Below, piece after piece: positions 1 through 6,131 of a stretch of DNA of 7,244 nt. The number at the start of each line of letters is the position of its first letter. Positions within the stretch are counted from its first letter, which is position 1. The notes below the pieces were generated by a model. That model did no database searches. It was given only the letters and a program-made list of their open reading frames with translations, and was not told the DNA's origin. Source of the stretch: Xanthobacteraceae bacterium (GTDB taxonomy: Bacteria; Pseudomonadota; Alphaproteobacteria; Rhizobiales; Xanthobacteraceae); the NCBI GenBank assembly GCA_030043285.1, contig JASHXZ010000094.1, positions 1 to 7,244 of the forward strand, read 5' to 3'. Position numbers and translations under genes: made by a program.

Positions 1-1078
1 GGCGGTGAAAGCCCTTCAGTGCCAGTTCGCCGAGGGGTTCCATCCCAGCGATCGATTCCACGGCAATTTGCACGCGCCCATCGACAACGATTTGTCCATC
101 GGCGGCTTGTGCGCACAACCGCGCCCCAAGGTTTACGACACTGCCCGTTGCCGAGTATTGGAATCGCCCCTCGTAGCCGATGCTGCCAAGCGTGGCATGT
201 CCCGCTGCGACGCCCACGCTGAAACCGAACCGGTGTCCTAGGCGGTGCCATTTCTCGGCCAAAGCAGCTACTCGGCCGCGCATCTCCACTGCCATGCGGA
301 CGGCTCGTCCGCAGGGGTCCTCGCAGGGGATGGGGTCGTTGAAGACGATCAGCAGTCCGTCTCCAGCAAAACGCTCCAGCGTCCCCTCGTATCGGTCAAT
401 CGATTCTCCGAGGCAGCGATAATAATCTTGCAAAACTGCTATCGTATCCTCGGGTTCGGCAGTTTCGGTGAATGCGGTGAACCCTCGCAGATCGCAGAAC
501 ACCACCGTGACATCTTTCCGGTGGCTTGCCAGCAATTTTTCCCCTCCAGACGAAAGTACAAGTTTGGCTATCTGCGGCGTCAAAAAGCCCTTGAGCTTGT
601 TCATGCGCTCGATCTCGGCGACTTGCTCACCGACCCGCTGCTCGAGCTTTTTGTTCCACTCGGCAAGTTCGGTGGCTTGCGCCTGGACTTCATCGTGCAA
701 CGCTTTCATTCGCAGCATCGTGCGCACGCGGGCGACCAGTGCCCCATGGGCGACGGGTTTCGTCAAAAACTCGTCGGCGCCAGCCTCAAAGCCGGCCACT
801 ACATCCTCTGGATTGCCTTTGGCAGTCACCAGAATAATTGGAATTAACGGCAGCGCCGGATCTTGCTTGATTCGGCGGCACACTTCGAAGCCGTCAAGCT
901 TAGGCATCATCACGTCAAGCAGGATGAGATCGGGGCGATGTTGCGCGGTTGCCGCCAGCGCCGCTTCGCCGTCCGGCGCCTGCAACAATTCGTAACCCTG
1001 GGTAGACAGCCGGGTCACAAGTATGTCGCGGTTGACTTCATTGTCGTCGACGACGAGAACGCGTGCGGGCTTGTTCAT
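1..1078 (-). CDS. Response regulator fused to class III adenylate/guanylate cyclase (C-terminus cut by window edge)
   Basis: An open frame of 359 codons runs from ATG at 1078 to the left edge without a stop; typical relatives end only a little beyond this point. Residues 5-122 form a receiver domain: acidic pair D11-D12, phosphoacceptor D55 in LLDVMMP, T85 and K107 in the TKP motif. Residues about 124-165 are a charged, probably coiled-coil linker. Residues about 185-359 are a class III cyclase catalytic domain: metal-binding D196 (FCDLRGFT) and D240 (RFAGDG), and transition-state residues N316 and R320 (VNLGARL). The adenine-contacting lysine of the family is R236 here, and the second base-contacting position is S309, the Thr/Ser type of class IIIb. 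The product should be a cytoplasmic, phosphorylation-controlled cyclase making cAMP or possibly cGMP. No clear Shine-Dalgarno precedes the ATG; a GTG at 1102 is the only nearby in-frame alternative and also lacks one. It follows the kinase and receiver genes in the same direction, after a 140-base spacer. Confidence 0.93.
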   Translation of the reverse strand, partial: MNKPARVLVVDDNEVNRDILVTRLSTQGYELLQAPDGEAALAATAQHRPDLILLDVMMPKLDGFEVCRRIKQDPALPLIPIILVTAKGNPEDVVAGFEAGADEFLTKPVAHGALVARVRTMLRMKALHDEVQAQATELAEWNKKLEQRVGEQVAEIERMNKLKGFLTPQIAKLVLSSGGEKLLASHRKDVTVVFCDLRGFTAFTETAEPEDTIAVLQDYYRCLGESIDRYEGTLERFAGDGLLIVFNDPIPCEDPCGRAVRMAVEMRGRVAALAEKWHRLGHRFGFSVGVAAGHATLGSIGYEGRFQYSATGSVVNLGARLCAQAADGQIVVDGRVQIAVESIAGMEPLGELALKGFHR

Positions 1079-1218
1079 CGGGGTGGTTCGCCGTGCTTGC
1101 ACCCACCGTCTTGTAGGAAAGGCGCAGAGGAAGATCGCGGCAGCACCCGAGTGTTCTGCTGCCCGAGATATTCCAAGCCTCATCCTTCGCTATGACGGCA
1201 GAAAGTTTGCTTTCCTAC
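1079..1218 (-). other. Structured intercistronic spacer before the cyclase gene
   Basis: This 140-base gap has no open frame of interest and no clear promoter or T-run terminator. Read as minus-strand RNA, it begins right after the receiver stop codon with GTAGGAAAG (1218-1210), whose exact 9-base complement lies at 1121-1113. Inside that loop sits a 7-bp hairpin (arms 1157-1163 and 1139-1145). Close to the cyclase ATG lies another two-part stem (1103-1107 with 1082-1086, and 1099-1102 with 1093-1096). The first arm can instead pair locally with 1201-1205. Function is unknown; cotranscription with the kinase and receiver genes is likely but unproven. Confidence 0.5.
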
Positions 1219-1584
1219 TTATGCCAGATATTCCTTGACCTTCGCCAGGAGTTCACGCGGGCTGAACGGCTTTGTCACGTAGCCGTCGCAGCCGGCGGCC
1301 CGCGCCTTGATGTCGTCGCCGCTCAACGCATAGGACGTCACCACAATGATCGGGATGGCTTTCAAATCCGGGTCTGCCTTGATGCGGCGTGTCGCCTCGT
1401 AACCGTCCATGACCGGTAATTGGATATCCATTAGAATCAAGTCTGGTCGTTGCGCTTTCGCCGCGACGACCCCGGCTTGGCCGTCCTCCGCCTCAACTAT
1501 CTCGTAGCCGGTGCTCTCGAACAGATCGCGCAGGATTTGCCGGTTATCCGGCTGGTCCTCAACGACAAGAATCCGTTTGCTCAT
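1219..1584 (-). CDS. Stand-alone receiver-domain response regulator (DivK-like)
   Basis: This 121-residue protein is a receiver domain and nothing else, so it must act through protein-protein contact or as a phosphate shuttle in the cytoplasm. The full set of receiver residues is visible: E9-D10, phosphoacceptor D53 in ILMDIQLPVMDG, T83, Y102 and K105 in VTKPFS. Length and sequence style match the DivK/CheY-type single-domain regulators common in alphaproteobacteria. The start is ambiguous. A GTG at 1593 overlaps the kinase stop by four bases (GTGA), while the ATG at 1584 gives the usual MSKRILVVED beginning; I prefer the ATG. The tight coupling to the kinase gene argues for translational coupling and a cognate pair. 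DivK itself belongs to a different locus with PleC/DivJ, so the name divK is not assigned. Confidence 0.93.
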   Translation of the reverse strand: MSKRILVVEDQPDNRQILRDLFESTGYEIVEAEDGQAGVVAAKAQRPDLILMDIQLPVMDGYEATRRIKADPDLKAIPIIVVTSYALSGDDIKARAAGCDGYVTKPFSPRELLAKVKEYLA

Positions 1585-1589
1585 GACCG

Positions 1590-3956
1590 TCACGCCTGTC
1601 GTTCAACCGTCACCGGCACCGTGAACGAGAACGTCGCACCGTGGCCGGGGCTCGATTCGACCCCCAGCCGTCCACCGTGCATTTCGACGATACGCTTGGC
1701 GATAGAGAGGCCTAGCCCTGTGCCGCTCTTCGTCTTGGTGATAGATGAGTCCGCTTGCTGGAACTCTTCAAAAATTCTTTGTTGATCCGACAACGGAATT
1801 CCAGGACCGCTATCGCGCACCGCAACAGTATAAGCGCCATTAGCCGTTGAGGCTTTTATCAAGACTTCGCCCTGGTCAGTGAATTTGATGGCATTTCCGA
1901 CGAGGTTGAGCAGCACCTGGGTAAGGCGCCTGTCGTCGCCATGCGCCGCCGGCAGATCCGGCTGTACCTCGAGACGAAAGCCGAGGCGCTTGCTCCTCGC
2001 TAGCGACTCGACCGCGGCATAAACGCCACGGATCATGTCCGTTATTGAATAATCGTTGAGGGACAGCTTAAGCTGCCCTGCCTCGATCTTCGATAAGTCG
2101 AGCACGTCATTGATCAACGATAGTAGATGCTTACCGTTCGACTGCACGCGCCCCAACACCGTGCGCATCTTTTCCGGAGCCTCGCCGTAAATATTGTCCA
2201 GAATAAGCTCTGAGTAGCCTAAGATCGCATTGAGCGGCGTGCGCAGCTCGTGACTCATATTCGCTAGAAATTGCGATTTGTGCTGACTTGCGATCTCAAG
2301 CTCGCGGCCCTTGTCCTCTATCTCGTGGAAGAGCCGCGCGTTCTGAATTGCCAGCACCGATTGGCCGGCGAACGTTTTGATCAGGTCGATGGTGGACTTC
2401 GGAAATGCACCCGGCGTACGGCGGCGGACGACCAGTAGGCCAAACAGGTCATCCCCTCGAAAAAGCGGGGCGACCAATCGTGCACGATAGCCGGCTTTCA
2501 ACGTGATCTCATTAACGTCAGAGGCGGCGTCGTTACGCAAGTCTTCGACCTGTATCGGTTCCCGCTCTGCAAGCGCGGCAGCCACGTTTGGCTCATCGAT
2601 GCCGATATGGGCGTGCGTCAGCGCATCGATCAGCTCCGGGGCCATTCCATAGGTTGTGCGCAGGTGAAATTCCTGGCCCGTTTGATCGTAGTCGTAGATC
2701 GCGCCGGCGTCGGTGCCGGTGAGCTGCACCGCCTTGGTGACAATGGTCGAGAGGACGGTTTCAAGGTTCAGTGTCGAGTTGACAGCCTGGGAGACTTCGC
2801 CGAGAGCACGCAACTCCTCGACTGATTGCGCCAGCTCTTTAGTCCGGTCTTCAACCTTCCTTTCCAATTCGGTGTAAGACTCTTGTAGCTGCCCGGCCAT
2901 ATGATTGAACTGGTTCGCCAGTGCCTCAAGCTCGTCTCCGGTCTTCATCTGGATGCGTTGCGTGAGGTCTCCGGCGCCGAGACGGATGGCGCCAGCGCGC
3001 AGCGCTTGGATTGGTACGACCATCTTCCTGGCAAGAAACGACCCGGCAATGAAGGACAGTACCAGCGCGCCCAGGAGCACATAGCCGGTGCGCAGGAAAG
3101 AAGCATAAAGCGGCGCCAGGGCTTCTCTAATCGGAGTTTCAACGAATACCAGCCAGCCAACGTTGGCGACTGGCGCAAATGCGGTAAGTACCGTTTGCCC
3201 TTGGAGATTTTCGGCTTTCTGAATGTCCTCGGTGGCGCCATGGGCCCCCGCCGCACGAGCGCTTCGCACTTGCGGAAGCCGCAACATATCGGTTTTGCGC
3301 AGCACCAAACCGATGTCCGGATGCGCGATCAGACGCCCATCGGCGTCGATCACGTAGGCCAGGCCGCTCTTGCCGACCTTGATTTTGGACACCACGTCCC
3401 AGATGAGCGTCAGGTTGACCTGCGCGATGCTGACGCCCCTCGACGAGGCGCCGGTACCTGCGAGCGCAAGGGTAATGTACGGCTCGGATTGGCGATGATA
3501 GTAGACGGGGCCGTAATACACCCCGCGGGCTATCGCCTGGGTAAATGCCGGTTCGTTCGAAACATCGATATTGCTCCCGACCACGTCCATTGCGACTCGG
3601 GATACCCGCAATTGCTCATGGCCTTGCGGGTCAATTTCCGCCAATTCGGTGACGGCCGGTACTTGGCGCAGGAGCCGTAGCGCGTCGAAGCGCCGCTGTT
3701 CTAAGCTGGCCGACCACGGCAATTGAGTGGTCCAGCCGATCTGGCCTTGGATCAAAGCGAGAAATTGCTCTATTCTGCCGGCGGCTGTCGCCGCCTCGCC
3801 GTGTTCGATTTGGATCAGTGATGCCTTTTGCTCCTGGTAGGTAAACCAGAGTTCGAACAGCCCGTTGACGACAAGAGCGAGCGTGACCACTGCGACAAAG
3901 AGGCCGGCATATTTGACGAAGAGCCGGCTGCGCACCGTTGCTGCCAGCGCGTGCAT
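1590..3956 (-). CDS. Transmembrane hybrid-free sensor histidine kinase (dCache-HAMP-GAF-HisKA-HATPase_c)
   Basis: This 788-residue inner-membrane kinase has a first membrane segment at about 13-37 (YAGLFVAVVTLALVV), a periplasmic double-Cache-like region at about 54-275 (YVIDADGRLIAHPDIG marks the membrane-proximal half), and a second membrane segment at about 290-311. A HAMP linker follows at 307-360 with a helix to about 385, then a GAF domain (387-540). The HisKA dimerisation helix carries phosphoaccepting H569 in SHELRTP. The ATPase domain shows the N box (N684 to N688, NLVGNAIKF), G1 DSGPGI at 715-720, F box IFEEF, and G2 GTGLGL at 745-750. There is no receiver of its own, which fits the separate receiver gene directly downstream. 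An in-frame ATG at 3989 would add 11 residues; I chose 3956 because AAAGG lies four bases before it and the 3989 start has no comparable site. The signal is unknown. Confidence 0.95.
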   Translation of the reverse strand: MHALAATVRSRLFVKYAGLFVAVVTLALVVNGLFELWFTYQEQKASLIQIEHGEAATAAGRIEQFLALIQGQIGWTTQLPWSASLEQRRFDALRLLRQVPAVTELAEIDPQGHEQLRVSRVAMDVVGSNIDVSNEPAFTQAIARGVYYGPVYYHRQSEPYITLALAGTGASSRGVSIAQVNLTLIWDVVSKIKVGKSGLAYVIDADGRLIAHPDIGLVLRKTDMLRLPQVRSARAAGAHGATEDIQKAENLQGQTVLTAFAPVANVGWLVFVETPIREALAPLYASFLRTGYVLLGALVLSFIAGSFLARKMVVPIQALRAGAIRLGAGDLTQRIQMKTGDELEALANQFNHMAGQLQESYTELERKVEDRTKELAQSVEELRALGEVSQAVNSTLNLETVLSTIVTKAVQLTGTDAGAIYDYDQTGQEFHLRTTYGMAPELIDALTHAHIGIDEPNVAAALAEREPIQVEDLRNDAASDVNEITLKAGYRARLVAPLFRGDDLFGLLVVRRRTPGAFPKSTIDLIKTFAGQSVLAIQNARLFHEIEDKGRELEIASQHKSQFLANMSHELRTPLNAILGYSELILDNIYGEAPEKMRTVLGRVQSNGKHLLSLINDVLDLSKIEAGQLKLSLNDYSITDMIRGVYAAVESLARSKRLGFRLEVQPDLPAAHGDDRRLTQVLLNLVGNAIKFTDQGEVLIKASTANGAYTVAVRDSGPGIPLSDQQRIFEEFQQADSSITKTKSGTGLGLSIAKRIVEMHGGRLGVESSPGHGATFSFTVPVTVERQA

Positions 3957-3960
3957 CGAA

Positions 3961-3965
3961 CCTTT
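3961..3965 (-). promoter_or_regulatory. Ribosome binding site supporting the inner kinase start
   Basis: On the minus strand AAAGG lies four bases before the ATG at 3956. The alternative ATG at 3989 is preceded only by CAGGCACCTGT, a weaker match, so this site is the main reason for choosing the shorter protein. Confidence 0.45.
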
Positions 3966-4084
3966 GTGGTTATAGGCTAATCCTTTCATACAGGTGCCTG
4001 ACTTACTTCATCAACGGGGCGCGGCACATACGATCGTTTGGCCTCTGCCGGCCGTGCCATAGTTTCAGAGTCGCGCCGATGTCG

Positions 4085-4102
4085 GTGTGCTGTACAGCAC
4101 AC
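4085..4102. promoter_or_regulatory. 18-bp perfect palindrome, candidate operator upstream of the kinase operon
   Basis: GTGTGCTGTACAGCACAC reads identically on both strands and sits in the non-coding gap between the binding-protein and kinase genes, about 130 bases before the kinase ATG at 3956. No T-run follows on either strand, so a terminator is unlikely. Its size and symmetry suit a dimeric regulator. The core TGTGC-N6-GCACA has the spacing of CRP/FNR-family sites; the 18-bp layout also resembles the LuxR/TraR class (tra box outer half TGTGC/GCACA). Which family binds is not decided by the sequence. Confidence 0.5.
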
Positions 4103-4222
4103 TGCGCTATCGACCGCTGGACGAAATCCACGGATTAACCAAATACGGCTGGATTCCGGAGCGCTATGAAGAATTTGCATTAAAGCCAATTGTTGGAAGC
4201 CTCCGGCCATCCCGACTACCCG

Positions 4223-4228
4223 ATTATA
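4223..4228 (-). promoter_or_regulatory. Possible -10 element (TATAAT) for the kinase operon
   Basis: A perfect TATAAT on the minus strand lies just after the end of the binding-protein gene, about 265 bases upstream of the kinase start. No acceptable -35 hexamer is found 16-18 bases before it (the bases there read ATCAAG), so support is weak. If it is real, the 18-bp palindrome would lie within the transcribed leader. Confidence 0.2.
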
Positions 4229-4248
4229 AGTGCTCCCATGAGCTACTT
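4228..4248 (-). terminator. Weak hairpin over the stop codon of the binding-protein gene
   Basis: On the minus strand AAGT and GCTC pair with GAGC and ACTT around an ATGG loop, with one bulged A: eight base pairs in all. The stem includes the TAG stop at 4243-4245 and is followed by ATAATC rather than a real T-run, so termination efficiency is doubtful. It is the only terminator-like structure between the binding-protein gene and the kinase gene. Confidence 0.25.
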
Positions 4249-5241
4249 GATCACCTCGGTGGCGATCGAAAGCACGTCTGGCGGCACCTCGATGCCAAGC
4301 GCCCGCGCCGTTTGAACGTTGATAGCGAACACAAACTTGTTTGACTGTATGACTGCCAGATCGGCGGGCTTTCGTCCCTTGAGGATCAGAGCCGTATAGG
4401 CGCCGACTTGACGATACGCGTCAGCGAGGTCGGTGCCGTAGCTCATCAGCCCACCCGCGGTCACGAACTCACGGTTCCAATAAGCCGCCGGAATCTTGTC
4501 ACGGGCCGCCAAGGTGGCAAATTGCCGGCTGCGACTGCTGAAAAACCCATCGGGTACGACGAAGACGGCGTCGGGACGGTCGCTCGTGAAGCCGGCAAAG
4601 GCCGCATCAATGTCGCTGGCTGTCGCGGCTGTGATGATTTTGACCGTCAGACCAATGGTCGGCGCAGCTTCTTGGATACTGCGTATCGTGGGCTCTGAAA
4701 CCGAGCTGTTGGCAGGGTTGGCGAGCACGGCAATTCGCACTGCTTTCGGTACAAGGTCGTGGAGGAGGTGCAGCTCCTTAGCCACCACTTCCTGACCGAA
4801 AAAATTGACGCCGGTGGCGTTGCCGCCAGGCTGCGCGAAGCTGGCGACGAGGCCTAGTCGGACGGGGTCTTCGCCGACAGCAAAGACGATCGGAATCGTC
4901 TCCGTTGCAGCCTTGGCCGCAAGTGCAGCGGGGTTGCTGCCGGGAGTGGCGATTACGGCCACTTGTCGGCGGACCAGATCGGCCATCAGACTCCGCAGGC
5001 GAGCGTACTGGCCGTCGAGCCAATGGTATTCGACGGTCACGTTCTGGTTTTCGACGTAGCCGTTTTCCTTCAGGCCTTGGCTGAAGGCGGCCACATTCTC
5101 GGCCGAGCTGGCGGCTGACCTGCCATTGACCAACGCGACCACCGGCATAGCCTGCTGTTGCGCCCGCACCACGCGCGGCCAAGCGGCCGCCAGCCCGCCG
5201 ACCGCAGCAATAAATTTCCGCCTTGCGATGTTTCTTGACAT
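4243..5241 (-). CDS. Tat-exported periplasmic substrate-binding protein (ABC_sub_bind / PF04392 type)
   Basis: This 332-residue protein begins with a twin-arginine-like signal (R7-R8-K9-F10, hydrophobic stretch to about 20, likely cleavage after VRA at residue 27), so it should be periplasmic. The body has the type I binding-protein layout of the PF04392 family: an opening strand PVVALVNG, then GLKENGYVENQNV, a region VAVIATPGSNPAALAAK, the hallmark IPIVFAVGEDPVRLGLV, a PGGNATGVNF loop, and the closing NVQTARALGIEVPPDVLSIA. Alphaproteobacteria carry many such proteins, mostly with unknown ligands. No permease or ATPase gene lies in the window, so it may serve a distant transporter or act in sensing next to the kinase. 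The ATG at 5241 is supported by GAGGG five bases upstream. Transcription probably starts close by, and the start region is covered by a palindrome (5240-5279). Confidence 0.93.
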   Translation of the reverse strand: MSRNIARRKFIAAVGGLAAAWPRVVRAQQQAMPVVALVNGRSAASSAENVAAFSQGLKENGYVENQNVTVEYHWLDGQYARLRSLMADLVRRQVAVIATPGSNPAALAAKAATETIPIVFAVGEDPVRLGLVASFAQPGGNATGVNFFGQEVVAKELHLLHDLVPKAVRIAVLANPANSSVSEPTIRSIQEAAPTIGLTVKIITAATASDIDAAFAGFTSDRPDAVFVVPDGFFSSRSRQFATLAARDKIPAAYWNREFVTAGGLMSYGTDLADAYRQVGAYTALILKGRKPADLAVIQSNKFVFAINVQTARALGIEVPPDVLSIATEVIK

Positions 5242-5279
5242 TCGGACCCTCGCGTGGGGGTCACGCGCATGGACCGAAT
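5240..5279. repeat. Two-tier inverted repeat over the start of the binding-protein gene
   Basis: Outer arms ATTCGG (5240-5245) and CCGAAT (5274-5279) enclose inner arms CGCGTG (5251-5256) and CACGCG (5262-5267) around a five-base loop; the two centres differ by half a base. In minus-strand RNA the structure would include the GAGGG ribosome binding site and touch the ATG. As DNA it could be an operator, since the outer arm overlaps the TATTAT at 5278-5283. Confidence 0.45.
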
Positions 5280-5283
5280 AATA
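5278..5283 (-). promoter_or_regulatory. Possible -10 element (TATTAT) of the binding-protein gene
   Basis: TATTAT on the minus strand would place a transcript start near 5271 and a leader of about 30 bases. The position 17 bases upstream (CGCGCC) is not a recognisable -35, so this is a partial promoter match only. Confidence 0.25.
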
Positions 5284-5499
5284 GCACGTCTTGACACGCC
5301 GGCGCGATACCTTTCCCAGCGCGTATGAGCGCCGACGTGTGAGATCGGCCCGGCGGCCCGCAGGGCGTCGAGAGTGATAGATAAGCCGGCATCGGCGGTG
5401 TACGGCAGAACCAATATCCGCTGCCAGTTGCAGGAACTGCCGGCGCGGTCCTGCGGCCTTCCCGAAGGTGACCTAGGATTACACGCCGGCTTCGACCTG
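5284..5499. other. Non-coding gap between the GYD gene and the binding-protein gene
   Basis: No convincing gene lies here. After the GYD stop on the minus strand come a short near-palindrome (5457-5468, CCTT/AAGG arms) and a 25-base inverted repeat (GCAGGA and TCCTGC arms, 5430-5454). Neither is followed by a T-run, so they are not classical terminators. The adjoining sequence CAGTT-N5-AACTG (5425-5439) overlaps the second element and could form a competing stem. Confidence 0.4.
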
Positions 5500-5793
5500 C
5501 TACCGAAGCTCGGATACCAACGGCAGATATTCGGCCTCAGGCCAGGCTTGGCACGTGCGCGTCCGAACGTTGCCTCGGGAGGCGAGTGACAGCACGAATT
5601 TGGCGACGTCCTCCGCACTCGAAGCATTCACGATGGCAATTAGATCGGAATCGCCAGTTGTCAGATAAAGCTCTTTGTATTCGACCCCGAATTTTTTTGC
5701 CAGTTGCCGCCCGTATTGAGCGCGCTCGTGCGGCTTCTCGATCGCGCGAATTGCTTGATCCGTCCAGCTCATTGAAATGATAAACGTTGCCAT
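5500..5793 (-). CDS. GYD-domain protein
   Basis: This 97-residue protein matches the GYD domain family (PF08734) along its whole length. It opens with MATFIISMSWTDQAIRAI, has a central LAKKFGVEYKELYLTTGDSDLIAIV (the family's Gly-Tyr-Asp region reads GDSD here), and ends with the conserved AKFVLSLASRGNVRTRTCQAW. Members are small, soluble, probably ferredoxin-like alpha/beta proteins of unknown function, common in soil alphaproteobacteria. There is no signal peptide, so it should be cytoplasmic. The start at 5793 is fixed by an excellent GGAGGA four bases upstream. Upstream in-frame starts, including the ATG that overlaps this GGAGGA, would add residues outside the family. It faces the same way as the binding-protein gene but is separated from it by 258 bases, so a shared transcript is uncertain. 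A duplicated 22-base element precedes it. Confidence 0.92.
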   Translation of the reverse strand: MATFIISMSWTDQAIRAIEKPHERAQYGRQLAKKFGVEYKELYLTTGDSDLIAIVNASSAEDVAKFVLSLASRGNVRTRTCQAWPEAEYLPLVSELR

Positions 5794-5797
5794 ATAG

Positions 5798-5803
5798 TCC
5801 TCC
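5798..5803 (-). promoter_or_regulatory. Ribosome binding site of the GYD gene
   Basis: GGAGGA on the minus strand, four bases before the ATG at 5793, decides the start in favour of the 97-residue protein over longer in-frame options. Confidence 0.85.
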
Positions 5804-5819
5804 ATTTGGTTAGGCGCAG

Positions 5820-5841
5820 AAAAGTCGTGCCGCCGAAGGCA
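5820..5841. repeat. Imperfect direct repeat, copy 1
   Basis: AAAAGTC, then six bases (GTGCCG), then CCGAAGGCA. The same two blocks recur at 5861-5883. It lies 17 bases upstream of the GYD ribosome binding site. On the minus strand it can form a small TGCC/GGCA stem followed by CGACTTTT. Confidence 0.55.
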
Positions 5842-5860
5842 TGAACGCAGCCTCAAACCA

Positions 5861-5883
5861 AAAAGTCAGGCCCCCCGAAGGCA
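5861..5883. repeat. Imperfect direct repeat, copy 2
   Basis: AAAAGTC, then seven bases (AGGCCCC), then CCGAAGGCA. It shares 16 block bases in the same order with copy 1. The CCGAAGGCA blocks start 42 bases apart, about four helical turns, so a protein binding both would face the same side of the DNA. Confidence 0.55.
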
Positions 5884-6131
5884 ACTCTTCCATAACACGC
5901 TACACCGACGTCCCGATCTCAGGAAAGAGGAAATTAGGGCAATGACTCAGCTTTGTGCCGAGGAAAGCCCGCTTCGCTCCTGTCCCAGCTTGGCTATTTT
6001 CGACATTTCGGCGATGTCCGCGGCATGTGCCGATCCGCCGACGACGCCCATTACTTTCTACCTCTCCACTGGCGCGACAGTCGGCTTCGATCTTTGTCGA
6101 TGCGATCACGATTTGCGAGCCGCCAGAAATA

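Larger units (their letters stand above)
5804..6131. other. Non-coding stretch upstream of the GYD gene
   Basis: No gene is supported in these roughly 330 bases. Short open frames exist on both strands, but none has a ribosome binding site at normal spacing or a recognisable product, and the plus-strand one reads straight through the terminator at 6132-6162. What the stretch does hold is the pair of imperfect direct repeats at 5820-5841 and 5861-5883. No good sigma-70 promoter for the GYD gene could be picked out. Confidence 0.5.

Noticed and set aside
107..118. 12-bp palindrome TTGTGCGCACAA
   Set aside because: It lies inside the conserved cyclase coding region (ARLCAQAAD) and is explained by codons; no sign of a regulatory role.
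245..847. Plus-strand open frame of 200 codons
   Set aside because: It is antisense to the receiver-cyclase gene, which shows all catalytic motifs in its own frame.
2901..3680. Plus-strand open frame of 259 codons
   Set aside because: It is antisense to the histidine kinase, whose domains are unmistakable across the same bases; long antisense frames are usual in GC-rich DNA.
4172..4195. Possible sigma-54 promoter (TTGGC...TGC on the minus strand)
   Set aside because: The GG and GC dinucleotides are seven bases apart instead of ten, so the element does not fit the -24/-12 pattern.
5070..5627. Minus-strand open frame of 185 codons linking the GYD and binding-protein genes
   Set aside because: It overlaps both genes out of frame, is Arg/Ser/Pro-rich, and shows no family features; it is an accident of composition.
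5900..6109. Minus-strand open frame of 69 codons
   Set aside because: It starts with GTG without a ribosome binding site and has an arginine-rich, low-complexity product typical of non-coding GC-rich DNA.
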